Assembly (NCBI GenBank): GCA_029098505.1
Contig: JAQXOE010000011.1
Coordinates: 104,164-168,163, forward strand
DNA from: Bacteroidales bacterium
GTDB lineage: Bacteria > Bacteroidota > Bacteroidia > Bacteroidales > UBA932
Reading direction: 5' to 3'
DNA: 64,000 bases
Of this stretch, positions 52,028 through 61,525 are shown in pieces. A program made the translations under genes and the position numbers. The stretch's first letter is position 1, and each line of letters opens with the position of its first letter. The notes under the pieces are model-generated. The model saw only the letters and a program-made list of their open reading frames with translations. It was not told the DNA's origin and did no database searches.

Positions 52028-54312
52028 TATCTGTAGCTGACAGCCTGAAGGTCGGAAGCCCTTGAGCTTGAGCCGATCTCGAGTTTGTAATCGCCTCTGA
52101 GAGGAACCATATCCTGAGCGCTTTCATCCCACCAGGTAAAGGTCTCGCCGTCCAAGTCGAAACTAACTTTCACGGTCTTTCCCGCAGGTATGCTCACTCT
52201 TTGGAAGTCTCTGAGAGTTCTGATAGGGGAGAGAGTGTCATCCGGCTTGCTGACGTAGAGCTGAACCACTTCGTCCGCATCCATTGAACCGGTATTCTTA
52301 ACAGAAACGCTGATTCTGCCCTTCTTGACTTTAGCCTGTCCGTATTCAAAGCTGCTGTAGCTCAGTCCGTAACCGAATGGGAAGAGCGGCTCCTCAGTCA
52401 TAAATCTGTAGGTGTGTCCTGCCATATCATAGTTCTCGAAATCCGGGAGCTGGTCCACAGACTTATAGAAGGTAACAGGAAGCTTGCCTGAAGGACTTGT
52501 ACGGCCAAAGAGTACTTCAGCTATGGCTGTGCCGCCCTCCTGTCCAGGATACCAAGCCTGGAGTATGGCATCACAACTCTCTGTTTCAGGAACAAGTCCT
52601 ATTGCGCTGCCGGAGAAGTTGACCAGAATCACCTTCTTGCCAGCATCGTGAAGAGCCTTAAGGAGTCTCCTTTGTACTTCAGGCAGTTCGATGTCTGTCC
52701 TGTCTCCGCCTGAGAATCCAGGAAGATGTACTGACATTTCCTCACCTTCGAGACGAGGCGAGATGCCGCCGGCGAAAATCACTGTCTCGTAGCCCTCAAG
52801 CTCTGCAAGCACACTCTCTACATCAAGAGCCGGAGCAAAGGTCTCACGCAGGGCAAGGTCTCTCTGGGCATACTGAAGCATATCTGAGACGTTGATGGCG
52901 AATCTCTCCGCTGCCTTTTTGATTTCGTCTTCACTCATTTCAAGGAAACGTGCAGCAAAGCTCGGTGCCGGCTGGTATTGAATATCCATCACACCGCAGC
53001 CCTTAACATACTTCAGATTCTCTTCCGCTACCATTGACTTCAAGGCTTCAAGAAGAGTGACTGATGACTTAGGAATAGGGTTGTAATTGCCCCACATCAT
53101 TTCTGCATCGTTCGCGTTAGGGCCTACTACGGCGATTTTCTGTCCTTCCCTGAGCGGAAGCACATTGCTCCTGTTCTGCAAGAGTACGAGGCTCTCTGTA
53201 GCGATTTTCCTTGAAAGTGCCTTATGCTCAGGGCCTTCGACTATGTCGTCCGGGAGATAGCTCCAAGGGTTGATATCATCCATCTCTCCCAATCTGAAAC
53301 GGGCGCTCAGAAGTCTTCTGAGATTCTTGTCCACATCCTCCACGGTGATGAGTCCCTGTTCCACAGCAGCCGGGATATTCCTGTAAACCGAACCGCATTC
53401 AGTATTGACACCGGCCTTTACAGCCATAGCTGTCGCTTCCACTGCATTTTCCGCTACTCCGTGACGTCCCGGGACATAGAAGTCGCTGAGTGCATAACAG
53501 TCTGAGGTTACAAGGCCCTCAAAGCCCCATTCATCCCTCAATATGTCGGTCATCAGATAGTCGCTGGCGCCACAAGGCTCGCCTCTGAAACGGTTGTACG
53601 CGGTCATCACCTCTTCCACGTGAGCCTTGGTCACAAGGTCCTTGAATGCAGGGAGATAGGTCTCGCGAAGGTCTCTTTCCGATACTTCCGCATCATATGA
53701 GTGGCGTGTTGATTCCGGGCCCGAATGAACGGCAAAGTGCTTGGCGCAGGCGTGGAGCTTGCGGATAGGGGAGTCATCAGGCCCCTGAAGTCCTCTTACA
53801 ACTGCCATTCCGAGCCTGCCGGTCAGGTAAGGGTCCTCTCCATAGGTCTCCATACCGCGTCCCCATCTCGGATCCCTGAAAATATTGATGTTCGGTGTCC
53901 AGAAAGTAAGACCTTCGTAGATATCGATTTCACCTTCTCTTTTGGCAATGGCATTCTTCACCCTGGCCTCGTCGCTGACTGCAGTGAAAACATCATACAG
54001 CAGTTCTTCATCAAAGGCAGCCGCCATTCCCACAGGTTGAGGGAATACGGTGGCAGAGCCGTTCCTGCCCACTCCGTGAAGAGCCTCATTCCACCAGTTG
54101 TACTGCTTGATTCCGAATTTCTCGATGGCTGCGGAATTGTTCATCATAAGCGAGGTCTTCTCCTCGATGCTGAGCTGGGCCAGAATCTCATTTACCCTGC
54201 GGTCAATCTCGGCGTCGCTAAGGCCGGGATAAGGGTTCTTGTCATTTGTACAGGAAGCCAGGGCAAGCACTGCCGCTACCCCGGCAAGAATAGCTCTCCG
54301 GATAGTTTTCAT
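52024..54312 (-). CDS. Glycoside hydrolase family 3 lipoprotein (beta-xylosidase/glucosidase type)
   Basis: 762 residues. Lipobox with C21 (LALAS-C). GH3 barrel: YNWWNEALHGVGRNG, FWTPNINIFRDPRWGRGMETYGEDP, KHFAVHSGPE, nucleophile D271 in LVTSDCYALSDF. The SDCxA form is commoner among beta-xylosidase and arabinosidase GH3 enzymes than TDW. The second domain is alpha/beta (LVLLQNRSNVLPL, VVGPNANDAEMMWGNYNP), and a C-terminal Fn3-like domain starts at about 660. Expected at the periplasmic face or cell surface, acting on xylo- or gluco-oligosaccharides. Exact specificity unknown. It has a consensus promoter and stands alone. Confidence 0.92.
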   Translation of the reverse strand: MKTIRRAILAGVAAVLALASCTNDKNPYPGLSDAEIDRRVNEILAQLSIEEKTSLMMNNSAAIEKFGIKQYNWWNEALHGVGRNGSATVFPQPVGMAAAFDEELLYDVFTAVSDEARVKNAIAKREGEIDIYEGLTFWTPNINIFRDPRWGRGMETYGEDPYLTGRLGMAVVRGLQGPDDSPIRKLHACAKHFAVHSGPESTRHSYDAEVSERDLRETYLPAFKDLVTKAHVEEVMTAYNRFRGEPCGASDYLMTDILRDEWGFEGLVTSDCYALSDFYVPGRHGVAENAVEATAMAVKAGVNTECGSVYRNIPAAVEQGLITVEDVDKNLRRLLSARFRLGEMDDINPWSYLPDDIVEGPEHKALSRKIATESLVLLQNRSNVLPLREGQKIAVVGPNANDAEMMWGNYNPIPKSSVTLLEALKSMVAEENLKYVKGCGVMDIQYQPAPSFAARFLEMSEDEIKKAAERFAINVSDMLQYAQRDLALRETFAPALDVESVLAELEGYETVIFAGGISPRLEGEEMSVHLPGFSGGDRTDIELPEVQRRLLKALHDAGKKVILVNFSGSAIGLVPETESCDAILQAWYPGQEGGTAIAEVLFGRTSPSGKLPVTFYKSVDQLPDFENYDMAGHTYRFMTEEPLFPFGYGLSYSSFEYGQAKVKKGRISVSVKNTGSMDADEVVQLYVSKPDDTLSPIRTLRDFQRVSIPAGKTVKVSFDLDGETFTWWDESAQDMVPLRGDYKLEIGSSSRASDLQAVSYRY

Positions 54313-54343
54313 CTTGAATGTCAGTTGGTTATCAGTTATTACG

Positions 54344-54374
54344 CAAAGTTAAACTTTTCAAAGTTCAAATCAAA
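54344..54374 (-). promoter_or_regulatory. Predicted promoter of the 52-54 kb GH3 gene
   Basis: Minus strand TTTG (54374-54371), 19 bases, TAACTTTG (54351-54344); both boxes exact, 31 bases before the ATG. Confidence 0.65.
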
Positions 54375-54400
54375 GGACAATAGACAGGAATCAACGGGCA

Positions 54401-57400
54401 TCAAGCTAGAAGATGGCTCAGGAAGGTTCTGGTCTGCTCTTTGTCGAAGCCTCTCTTCCGCGCGTAGTCCTCCACAGTCCTTTCGTTGACCCTTCTGATT
54501 TCGGGATAAGCTGCTGAAGGGTGGGCGAAAACAAAGGCGCAAATGCTTGCATCCGGCACCATGGCAAAGCTTTCGGTGAAACTGATACCCAGCTTCTCCG
54601 AATCCGGAATCAAGGCCAGCATATCGCGTTTCATCGTATGGTCAGGACAGCTGTAATAACCCGCTGCAGGCTTGACTATGCGGGCGCCTGAACCCTCAGG
54701 TAGTTGAGCCTTAAGCACTTCGTCAACCCAGGATGATGCGGCCTCGGCCAGAGTCACCCGAACCGAACGCAGGAGCATCGAGGCATAGTCGGAGCTGCAG
54801 GCTGGACAGTCACAGCCTCCGCTTTCCTTTCCGTGCACAGCCACCGCGAACAATCCCAGCGCACTCTTGAAACCGTACTCCTCCTTCGGCAGGTAATCGG
54901 CTATCGAGAGCCTCTCCCCGCTGTCCTGGCGCATCATTGGCAATATTGCCCCGCTGCTGAGCACCATCCTGTCCTCCGCGTCGGTATAAGCTTCTTCGAA
55001 GTGAAGCGCAAGCCTGATGCTGAGGCTTCCTTCCGCCCTCAGGCGGGCAATGAGATGTTCTGCATCCTTGCGCAGTTTCGCATCTTCTTTCACACCCCAG
55101 ACAGCGAAGAGCATACGCCAATCGAAGTACTCCATCACTTCGTCTATGCCAAGTTCGCGAACGGGTATATCCTTGAAAGGACAGCCTTGTATATAGCTTT
55201 CCTCCGGATAGCCTCTGCTGAACTGATCCCCGCTTTCCTGCTCCTCCAGTTTCTTCTTTTTTTCAGCCTCTGCTGAAAGGTAAAGCTCCCTGAGCTTCTC
55301 CTGTTTCGCGTGCTCTGCTGCTTCAAAAGCCTCGGTGTCAGCCATATAGCTCTTGCACATCACAGCAGAAGCCGATGCGTCGGAGCCATAGAAAACGTGT
55401 CCGTACAACGGCACCAGTTTCACTGCAGTATGCACTGCTGAAGTCGTCGCGCCTCCTATGAAGAGTGGCAATGACAGCCCCCTCGCGCTCATTTCGCGGC
55501 AGAGCTCCTCCATCTGGAAAAGGGAAGGGGTGATAAGGCCGCTTACGGCTATCATCTGTGCACCGCATTCCAAAGCTGTATCCAGAATCTTCTCCTTAGG
55601 CACCATCACGCCCAGGTCAATCACCTCGAAGCCATTGCAATTCAGCACTATAGCCGTGATGTTCTTGCCTATGTCGTGCACGTCTCCCTTTACCGTCGCT
55701 ATGACGATTCTCGGTCTGGCCTGCGTCCTGCTTTCTCCGTTCTCGCCCATATAAGGCCTGAGCAAGTCCACTGCATCGCGCATTATGCGGGCGGATTTTA
55801 CGACCTGGGGCAGAAACATCTTGCCTTCTCCGAAATACTCTCCGACCCTCTTCATACCGTCCATAAGCGGTCCCTCAATGACATTGACGGCAGTCCCATA
55901 TTGCCCTAAACACTCCATCAGGTCATCCTTCAGCTTTCCTGCCTGTCCCCTGACGAGGGCGGAAACGATTCTTTCTTCAGCTGTTCCTGCCGCAGCAGTA
56001 TTCTCCTCAGTCGCTGCCTCATTCCCGTTTTTGGCAATGGCGAGAGCTTCCTGGGCCTTGGCAATGAGCCTTTCGGTGGCGTCCTCCCTCCTGTCGAGTA
56101 TAACATCCTCGACGGCTTCCAGCATCTCCTTGTCGATTTCGTCGTAAATCTGGAGCATACCCGGATTGACTATGCCCATATCGAGTCCTGCAGCGCCTGC
56201 GTGATAGAGGAAGGCTGAGTGCATAGCCTCGCGGACGGGGTTATTGCCCCTGAAAGCGAAGGAAAGATTCGAAATGCCCCCGGAGGTTAGCGCTCCTTTC
56301 AGATTGGTCTTAATCCATCTCACCGCTTCGATGAAGTCGATGCCGTAGCGTCTGTGCTCCGCGAGTCCCGTGCCTACCGAAAGCACATTGACATCGAAAA
56401 TAATGTCCTGCGGCGGCACACCAGCCTTTTTTGTGAGCAGTTTGTACGCTCTTTGGCAGATGGAGATCTTCCTTTCATAGTCCGTAGCCTGACCTTCCTC
56501 GTCGAAGGCCATCACTACCATAGCCGCTCCGAGTGCGCGAATGCTGCGGGCCTTTTCCAGCATTGCCTCCTCTCCCTCCTTGAGCGAGATGGAGTTCACA
56601 ATGCACTTGCCCTGAGCATTCTTGAGGCCCTCGACTATAGTCTCAAAATGCGATGAGTCAATCATTATCGCGGCGCGGGCCACTGCCGGGTCGTTGGAAA
56701 TGTGCCTGAGGAAGCGCTTCATCTCTTCGCGGGAGTCCAGCATCGCATCATCCATATTGATGTCGATGATATCGGCTCCGCCGGCAATCTGGTCAGCAGC
56801 GACTTGCAGCGCAGTCTCGTATTCGTGTGCGGCAATCAGCCTCGCGAACTTTCGGGAACCTGCGACATTCGTGCGCTCTCCGATATTGGTGAAATTGTTT
56901 TCAGGGTCTATCTTCACAGCCTCCAAGCCACTGACCGTCAATATATTGTCGGCCTTTGGCAATGCTCTTGGCGCTATACCCTCAAGTGCAGCTGCGATAG
57001 CTTTTATGTGCTCAGGAGTGGTGCCGCAGCAGCCTCCAGCTATGTTCAGCAAGCCCGCTGACGCCATTCTGGCGAGGGCTTTCGCCATATGTTCAGGGCT
57101 ATCGTTGTAGTTTCCGAGCGCGTCAGGAAGTCCCGCATTAGGATGGCAGCTTACCCTGCACTTGCTGAACAGGGCCACATCTTCCACCAGAGGTTCGAGC
57201 TCGTCCGCTCCAAGGGAACAGTTGAGGCCGAAACTGAAGAGTCCGGCGTGTTCCACGCTTCTGTAGAAGGCTTCAATTGTCTGTCCTGTTAAGGTGCGTC
57301 CGCTTCGGTCTCCGACTGATACTGAGATCATTACAGGCAGATTCAGACCTAAGTCGGCTATCGCCCAGAGGCAGGCCTTCACATTGAGGGCATCGAAACA

Positions 57401-57925
57401 AGTCTCAATCAGGAGCAAGTCTACACCACCCTTGACCAGGGCACTGATCTGCTCCTTGTATGACTGGGCCATAGCGTCAAAGTCATATTGCCTGTATGCC
57501 GGGTCGGATATATCCGAGGCCAAGGACAGTGACTTGCCTGTCGGACCTATATCTCCTGCAACCCAAACCTTGCGGCCGTTCTCTGCGAGGGCCTCGTCGG
57601 CAGCGCGGCGGGCGATGGCAGCTGCGGCACAGGCCATTTCGCAGGCTCTCTCTTCGAGCCCGTATGCTGCCTGACATATTCTGTTGGCACTGAAGCTGTT
57701 GGTGCTGATGATATCGGCTCCTGCGGCGATATATTGCCTATGTATATCGAGGAGTAGTTCAGGGTGGGTGAGGTTCAAGCATTCATTGTTGCCCTTGAGT
57801 TCCTTGGTGCAGGCAGCAAATGCTTCACCCCGGAAATCATCTTCTTCGAGTTTGTATTTCTGGAGCATAGTACCCATCGCTCCGTCGAGGATCAAAATCC
57901 TCCTGCTGGATTCTTCTAGAAGCAT
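54401..57925 (-). CDS. metH: Cobalamin-dependent methionine synthase
   Basis: 1174 residues with all four modules. Homocysteine domain: DGAMGTML, zinc ligands C236 and C299/C300 in GGCCGT. Pterin domain: FTNIGERTNVAGSRKF, INMDDAMLDS. B12 domain: cap, then axial H750 in VKGDVHDIGKN and GLITPSLFQM. C-terminal reactivation domain with AAGYYSCPDHTMKRD. There the segment before AAGYYSCPDH reads VKP where E. coli-type enzymes have IRP, a small change next to the AdoMet site. It overlaps metF by 10 bases. It takes methyl-THF made by MetF to methionine. No B12 riboswitch was seen upstream. Confidence 0.97.
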   Translation of the reverse strand: MLLEESSRRILILDGAMGTMLQKYKLEEDDFRGEAFAACTKELKGNNECLNLTHPELLLDIHRQYIAAGADIISTNSFSANRICQAAYGLEERACEMACAAAAIARRAADEALAENGRKVWVAGDIGPTGKSLSLASDISDPAYRQYDFDAMAQSYKEQISALVKGGVDLLLIETCFDALNVKACLWAIADLGLNLPVMISVSVGDRSGRTLTGQTIEAFYRSVEHAGLFSFGLNCSLGADELEPLVEDVALFSKCRVSCHPNAGLPDALGNYNDSPEHMAKALARMASAGLLNIAGGCCGTTPEHIKAIAAALEGIAPRALPKADNILTVSGLEAVKIDPENNFTNIGERTNVAGSRKFARLIAAHEYETALQVAADQIAGGADIIDINMDDAMLDSREEMKRFLRHISNDPAVARAAIMIDSSHFETIVEGLKNAQGKCIVNSISLKEGEEAMLEKARSIRALGAAMVVMAFDEEGQATDYERKISICQRAYKLLTKKAGVPPQDIIFDVNVLSVGTGLAEHRRYGIDFIEAVRWIKTNLKGALTSGGISNLSFAFRGNNPVREAMHSAFLYHAGAAGLDMGIVNPGMLQIYDEIDKEMLEAVEDVILDRREDATERLIAKAQEALAIAKNGNEAATEENTAAAGTAEERIVSALVRGQAGKLKDDLMECLGQYGTAVNVIEGPLMDGMKRVGEYFGEGKMFLPQVVKSARIMRDAVDLLRPYMGENGESRTQARPRIVIATVKGDVHDIGKNITAIVLNCNGFEVIDLGVMVPKEKILDTALECGAQMIAVSGLITPSLFQMEELCREMSARGLSLPLFIGGATTSAVHTAVKLVPLYGHVFYGSDASASAVMCKSYMADTEAFEAAEHAKQEKLRELYLSAEAEKKKKLEEQESGDQFSRGYPEESYIQGCPFKDIPVRELGIDEVMEYFDWRMLFAVWGVKEDAKLRKDAEHLIARLRAEGSLSIRLALHFEEAYTDAEDRMVLSSGAILPMMRQDSGERLSIADYLPKEEYGFKSALGLFAVAVHGKESGGCDCPACSSDYASMLLRSVRVTLAEAASSWVDEVLKAQLPEGSGARIVKPAAGYYSCPDHTMKRDMLALIPDSEKLGISFTESFAMVPDASICAFVFAHPSAAYPEIRRVNERTVEDYARKRGFDKEQTRTFLSHLLA

Positions 57926-58848
57926 TCCCTAATGACTTTGATGACGTTGGAGGCTTTGCCCATAGTGTAGAAGTGGACGGCCGGGACTCCGTGAGCGAGA
58001 AGGTCCTTGCATTGCTCCGTACACCATTCCTGGCCGATTTGATAGCAGGCCTGCTTGTCGTCTGCGTGGGCCATCATTTCGTCCGTCAGCTCGACAGGAA
58101 TGTTGATGGAGAAGGCTTCCGGCAATTGCCCTATCTGCTTGGCAGTGGAGAGCGGCTTCAGACCGGGGATGATGGGAACCTTGATGCCCGCCTCGCGGCA
58201 GCGGTCACGGAAACTGTAGAAGTCCTTGTTGTCGAAGAACATCTGGGTGATGATGTAATCCGCTCCTGCATCGACTTTTTTCTTGAGATTCAGGATGTCC
58301 GTCTCGATGTTCGGGGCCTCGAAATGCTTCTCGGGATAGGCTCCGACTCCTATGCAGAAGCTCTCCTGAAGCTCCCTTTCCCGTTCGTCGCGCCGTATCG
58401 CTTCCACAAGCTCGGATGCGTAGCGGAAACCTCCCGGCATAGCTTTGAAACGCTTCTCTCCTGTGATGCAATCTCCCCTGAGGGCCAGGATATTGCCAAT
58501 GCCCATAAAGCGAAAGTCCTCCAACTGCGACCTTATCTCGTCGGCCGTATAGCCTCCGCAGATGACGTGAGGCACGACTTCAAGCTTGAACTTTTCTTGG
58601 ATGACGCTGCAAACAGCAGTCTCGCTCACCCTCCTGCGCACCAGATGACGACTGTAGGACCCGTCGTCCAGCGGCCTGAATTCAAATTCGTCCCTATGGT
58701 TTGTGACATTGATATATGGGGGATTGAACTCCATCAGAGGCGCAATGTTCCTGATGAGTTCGTCCTTGGTTATGCCTTTGAGAGGCGGTACAATTTCCAA
58801 AGAAAGGAAGGCTTTGTCCTGCTTGGACAATATTTCACTGATTTTCAT
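57916..58848 (-). CDS. metF: Methylenetetrahydrofolate reductase
   Basis: 310 residues. Reduces 5,10-methylene-THF (the glycine-cleavage product) to 5-methyl-THF for MetH. Seen: FLSLEIVPPLKG near the start, YINVTNHRDE, LALRGDCI, CIGVGAYPEKH, DYIITQMFFDNKDFYSF, VPIIPGLKPLSTAKQIGQLP and GVPAVHFYTM. All are typical. ATG at 58848 is chosen because it starts the family homology; an upstream in-frame start would add 18 unlikely residues. The ATG lies inside the last codons of the histidine-kinase gene (14-base overlap), and its end overlaps metH by 10 bases. Confidence 0.96.
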   Translation of the reverse strand: MKISEILSKQDKAFLSLEIVPPLKGITKDELIRNIAPLMEFNPPYINVTNHRDEFEFRPLDDGSYSRHLVRRRVSETAVCSVIQEKFKLEVVPHVICGGYTADEIRSQLEDFRFMGIGNILALRGDCITGEKRFKAMPGGFRYASELVEAIRRDERERELQESFCIGVGAYPEKHFEAPNIETDILNLKKKVDAGADYIITQMFFDNKDFYSFRDRCREAGIKVPIIPGLKPLSTAKQIGQLPEAFSINIPVELTDEMMAHADDKQACYQIGQEWCTEQCKDLLAHGVPAVHFYTMGKASNVIKVIRECF

Positions 58849-61360
58849 TCTGCGATTCTGGTTTAGGCTGGAGTTCGAGCACGAAAACGAACCTCGCTCC
58901 ATTATTGTAGTTCTTGTCCAGGAATACTTGCCCTCCGAGCCTGTCTGCCACCATCTGGCAGATATTCAGTCCCAAGCCCGAACCCTGGTCAAACTGATTC
59001 AATTTGGTAAAACGCTTGAAGATGAGTTCTGCCTTGTCTGCCGGGACACCTGTGCCGGTATCAGCTACGGAGAAGCAGATCTTTCCGGGATATTCCGTGA
59101 CGGAGCAATGGAGATGAATCTCGCCCTTGCTTGTGTGCTTGCAGGCATTGGTGAGGTAGTTTATCAGAACCTGCTGTATTCTTCTTCCGTCCGTCATTAT
59201 CATATAATCGTCCGGGACTTCGGTAGTAAAGTACATATTGACAGCAGCAGTCTTGCGGTACTCGACCGACATCAATGAGTTGCGGCAGATGCTGTTGACT
59301 GAGACTTTGGCGAGGTTTACGCGGTAGTGTCCGTGTTCAGAATCCGCTATGTCAATAATGTCTCCGACGAGCATATCCATCATACTGTAGCTGTTCCGGA
59401 TATAAGTGTTGAACTGCTCTTTTTCTTCTATGGTCCAGGTGCCGTCAGGCAGTCCCAGCAGCTGCGAGAAGCCGAACATCGCATTGAGAGGTGTGCGGAT
59501 TTCGTGGCTCATATTCTGCAGGAATCTGGTCTTGGCCTTGTTCGCGGCAATATTGTCATTGATAATCTGTTGCTTGCGGAATTCGGCCATCTTCTCGTCC
59601 TCGATCTGGCGCACGGTCCATATGAGGTGGTTTATCCTGCCGTCACTGAACCTGTCCGCCACCAGATACTGCCATTCGTACCAAATGCCACGTACATCCT
59701 TGTACTGATTGATTATCAGATGCCTGTGGGTCATACGCTGGTTCAGGGTTGAGCTATTTGTAAAGTCGGACATAACCTGTCGGAACTCCTCAGCCACTAT
59801 GTTCTGGAGGAAGTAGTTGATAGCTTTATCAAGTATCCCGGCCTTCAGAATATTCCGGAACTGATCATCAGTGAACGAATTGTACTCAGTCGAAAGAAAA
59901 CTGCCATCTTCGAGAGTGATATAGTTGATGAATATGTATGAGTGGGCGAGAGAATTGATGGTGAGATTCGCTCTTTCTTTGTTCTTTATCTGCTCGGTGA
60001 CATCTGTGCAATAGCCTGAAATGATGGCTTTTCCGTCAGGCAGCGTGTGTGCGGTGCCCCCGGCCATCAAATGTATACGGCCCTTTATTGGATGCCTCCA
60101 GGGGTGGGTGTTGGATACTATTTTCCCGCCACGCATCGCCTCATATTCGACCCGCTCGATTTTTTCGCGGTCTTCATCCAGTCTCTCGTGGAAGTAAACA
60201 TAAAGGTCTTCAGGACTTAAGTTGTAGTTCTCAATTCCCAGAATTTTTTGAAAGGCCTCGCTTGCCACCATTGCCTTGTCTCCAACCTCATTCGTATAGA
60301 TTCTCCAGATTCCGTATCCTGCATCGGAGATGATTTCAAGGTTCTCTTCCATCTGCTTGTTCAGGAGGGCAATCTCCTGAAGACTCTTTTCAACTATAGC
60401 ATAGGCCTGGTTCAACTCCGCTTTCTGCTCCTGTTCAGCGCGGATAATGCTGTCTATGCAACGGAAGCCGAAGCCTATCAGATTAGGATTGTCACCCATA
60501 AGACGGGCATAAATGACCTGGAAGGACCTGATATTGCCGTTGTCAATAATCCTGAATCTTATGGAATGCTCATCACTAGTACACAGGGATTGCTTTACAT
60601 ACTCAAGTTTTGTTTTCTGCCTGAGCATATCCCTGTCTTCCGGGAAGACGTGTTTGTTGATATAGGCATCCCAGGTCAGCTTGTAATCACGAATGCGGCG
60701 TTCCTCTTTCTTTATAAGTAAGCCTCTAATTTTGATAGGGGTGGAGTTCTCGCGCAATACGTCTACGACAAAGAAATCCTCGATGTCACGTGTCATCGAT
60801 TCCGTATGGGCATAAAGCTGCAGAAGAGATTCGCGCTCCTCCATAAGTTCGTGTTTGAGCCTGGCTTCCTGCATCATTGAACGCATATGCAGTATCCTCC
60901 CATAGAGAGCATTGCCAACCACAGTCGCCAATAGAAGGTGTTCAGTATTTCTATGTGGATTCTCAATGCCGAGAAGGCTTACTATTCCGCCTTTGAAGAA
61001 GAGGGGAGTGACAATGAGCAAGCCTGGCTTCTCTTTATTCCATTCCTCGCTTTTCTCCAGAATGAAGGCTCCTTCATTCCTGTATTTCTGTTCCCATTTA
61101 TCCAATGCATCAATGGGAAGGATGCTTTTCGGCGGGATGCTTGTGTCCCTTTCAGGATGGCTCCAGGCATAGGTGCTAAGCAAAAGTTTCCCGTCAGTAC
61201 TCTTTTCGAAAATGACCGCACGGTCAGCATCATAGTGCAAACCAAGATCATTCAGGGTGTCATTTAAGATTCCCTCGCTTCCTGTATAGGAGCTGAGACG
61301 GGCCATAAGTACTCTGATGGCTTCTTCCTGGCAGCTGATGTTACGGTTCGCTTCGGTCAT
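58835..61360 (-). CDS. Cytosolic GAF/PAS sensor histidine kinase
   Basis: 841 residues without a membrane helix or signal peptide. The N-terminal part (about 1-165) is GAF-like, beginning RVLMARLSSYTGSEGILNDT. Two or three PAS-like regions follow (about 190-320, 345-460, 470-595), with the PAC-like GYCTDVTEQI near 455. HisKA: H619 in NMSHEIRTPLNAMFG. HATPase_c: N box NYLTNACKH, G1 VADTGTGVP, G2 GSGLGLNI. No receiver domain and no adjacent response regulator. Overlapping metF, it shares the metF-metH transcript, so it may sense a redox, light or metabolite cue tied to methyl metabolism; that link is inference. Confidence 0.9.
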   Translation of the reverse strand: MTEANRNISCQEEAIRVLMARLSSYTGSEGILNDTLNDLGLHYDADRAVIFEKSTDGKLLLSTYAWSHPERDTSIPPKSILPIDALDKWEQKYRNEGAFILEKSEEWNKEKPGLLIVTPLFFKGGIVSLLGIENPHRNTEHLLLATVVGNALYGRILHMRSMMQEARLKHELMEERESLLQLYAHTESMTRDIEDFFVVDVLRENSTPIKIRGLLIKKEERRIRDYKLTWDAYINKHVFPEDRDMLRQKTKLEYVKQSLCTSDEHSIRFRIIDNGNIRSFQVIYARLMGDNPNLIGFGFRCIDSIIRAEQEQKAELNQAYAIVEKSLQEIALLNKQMEENLEIISDAGYGIWRIYTNEVGDKAMVASEAFQKILGIENYNLSPEDLYVYFHERLDEDREKIERVEYEAMRGGKIVSNTHPWRHPIKGRIHLMAGGTAHTLPDGKAIISGYCTDVTEQIKNKERANLTINSLAHSYIFINYITLEDGSFLSTEYNSFTDDQFRNILKAGILDKAINYFLQNIVAEEFRQVMSDFTNSSTLNQRMTHRHLIINQYKDVRGIWYEWQYLVADRFSDGRINHLIWTVRQIEDEKMAEFRKQQIINDNIAANKAKTRFLQNMSHEIRTPLNAMFGFSQLLGLPDGTWTIEEKEQFNTYIRNSYSMMDMLVGDIIDIADSEHGHYRVNLAKVSVNSICRNSLMSVEYRKTAAVNMYFTTEVPDDYMIMTDGRRIQQVLINYLTNACKHTSKGEIHLHCSVTEYPGKICFSVADTGTGVPADKAELIFKRFTKLNQFDQGSGLGLNICQMVADRLGGQVFLDKNYNNGARFVFVLELQPKPESQNENQ

Positions 61361-61462
61361 TTGTAGTACGTTTTTAACGGAAAAATATTTTGTAAAGTTA
61401 ATAAATCGCTGTTTTTTTTCAAAGGGTAGCTACTTGGGCCTTCCTAAATGGCCAAAAAAAAA

Positions 61463-61488
61463 GAAGGCCGATAATAGTTCCGGCCTTC
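61463..61488 (-). terminator. Strong intrinsic terminator of the GH3 gene at 61.5-63.9 kb
   Basis: 8-bp stem GAAGGCCG (61463-61470) with CGGCCTTC (61481-61488), loop of 10. On the minus strand it is followed by CT and nine T residues (complement of 61454-61462). It begins 38 bases past the stop at 61526. Confidence 0.85.
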
Positions 61489-61525
61489 CTTTTATATCGC
61501 ACTTCCGTATTGTTACGGATGAGTA

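Noticed and set aside
57973..58866. 297-codon frame on the plus strand
   Set aside because: Antisense shadow of metF, whose motifs are unambiguous.
58849..61525. Cobalamin or SAM riboswitch controlling metF/metH
   Set aside because: metF starts inside the kinase gene, and the 165-base region before the kinase contains only a terminator of the other gene and a weak -7 box.
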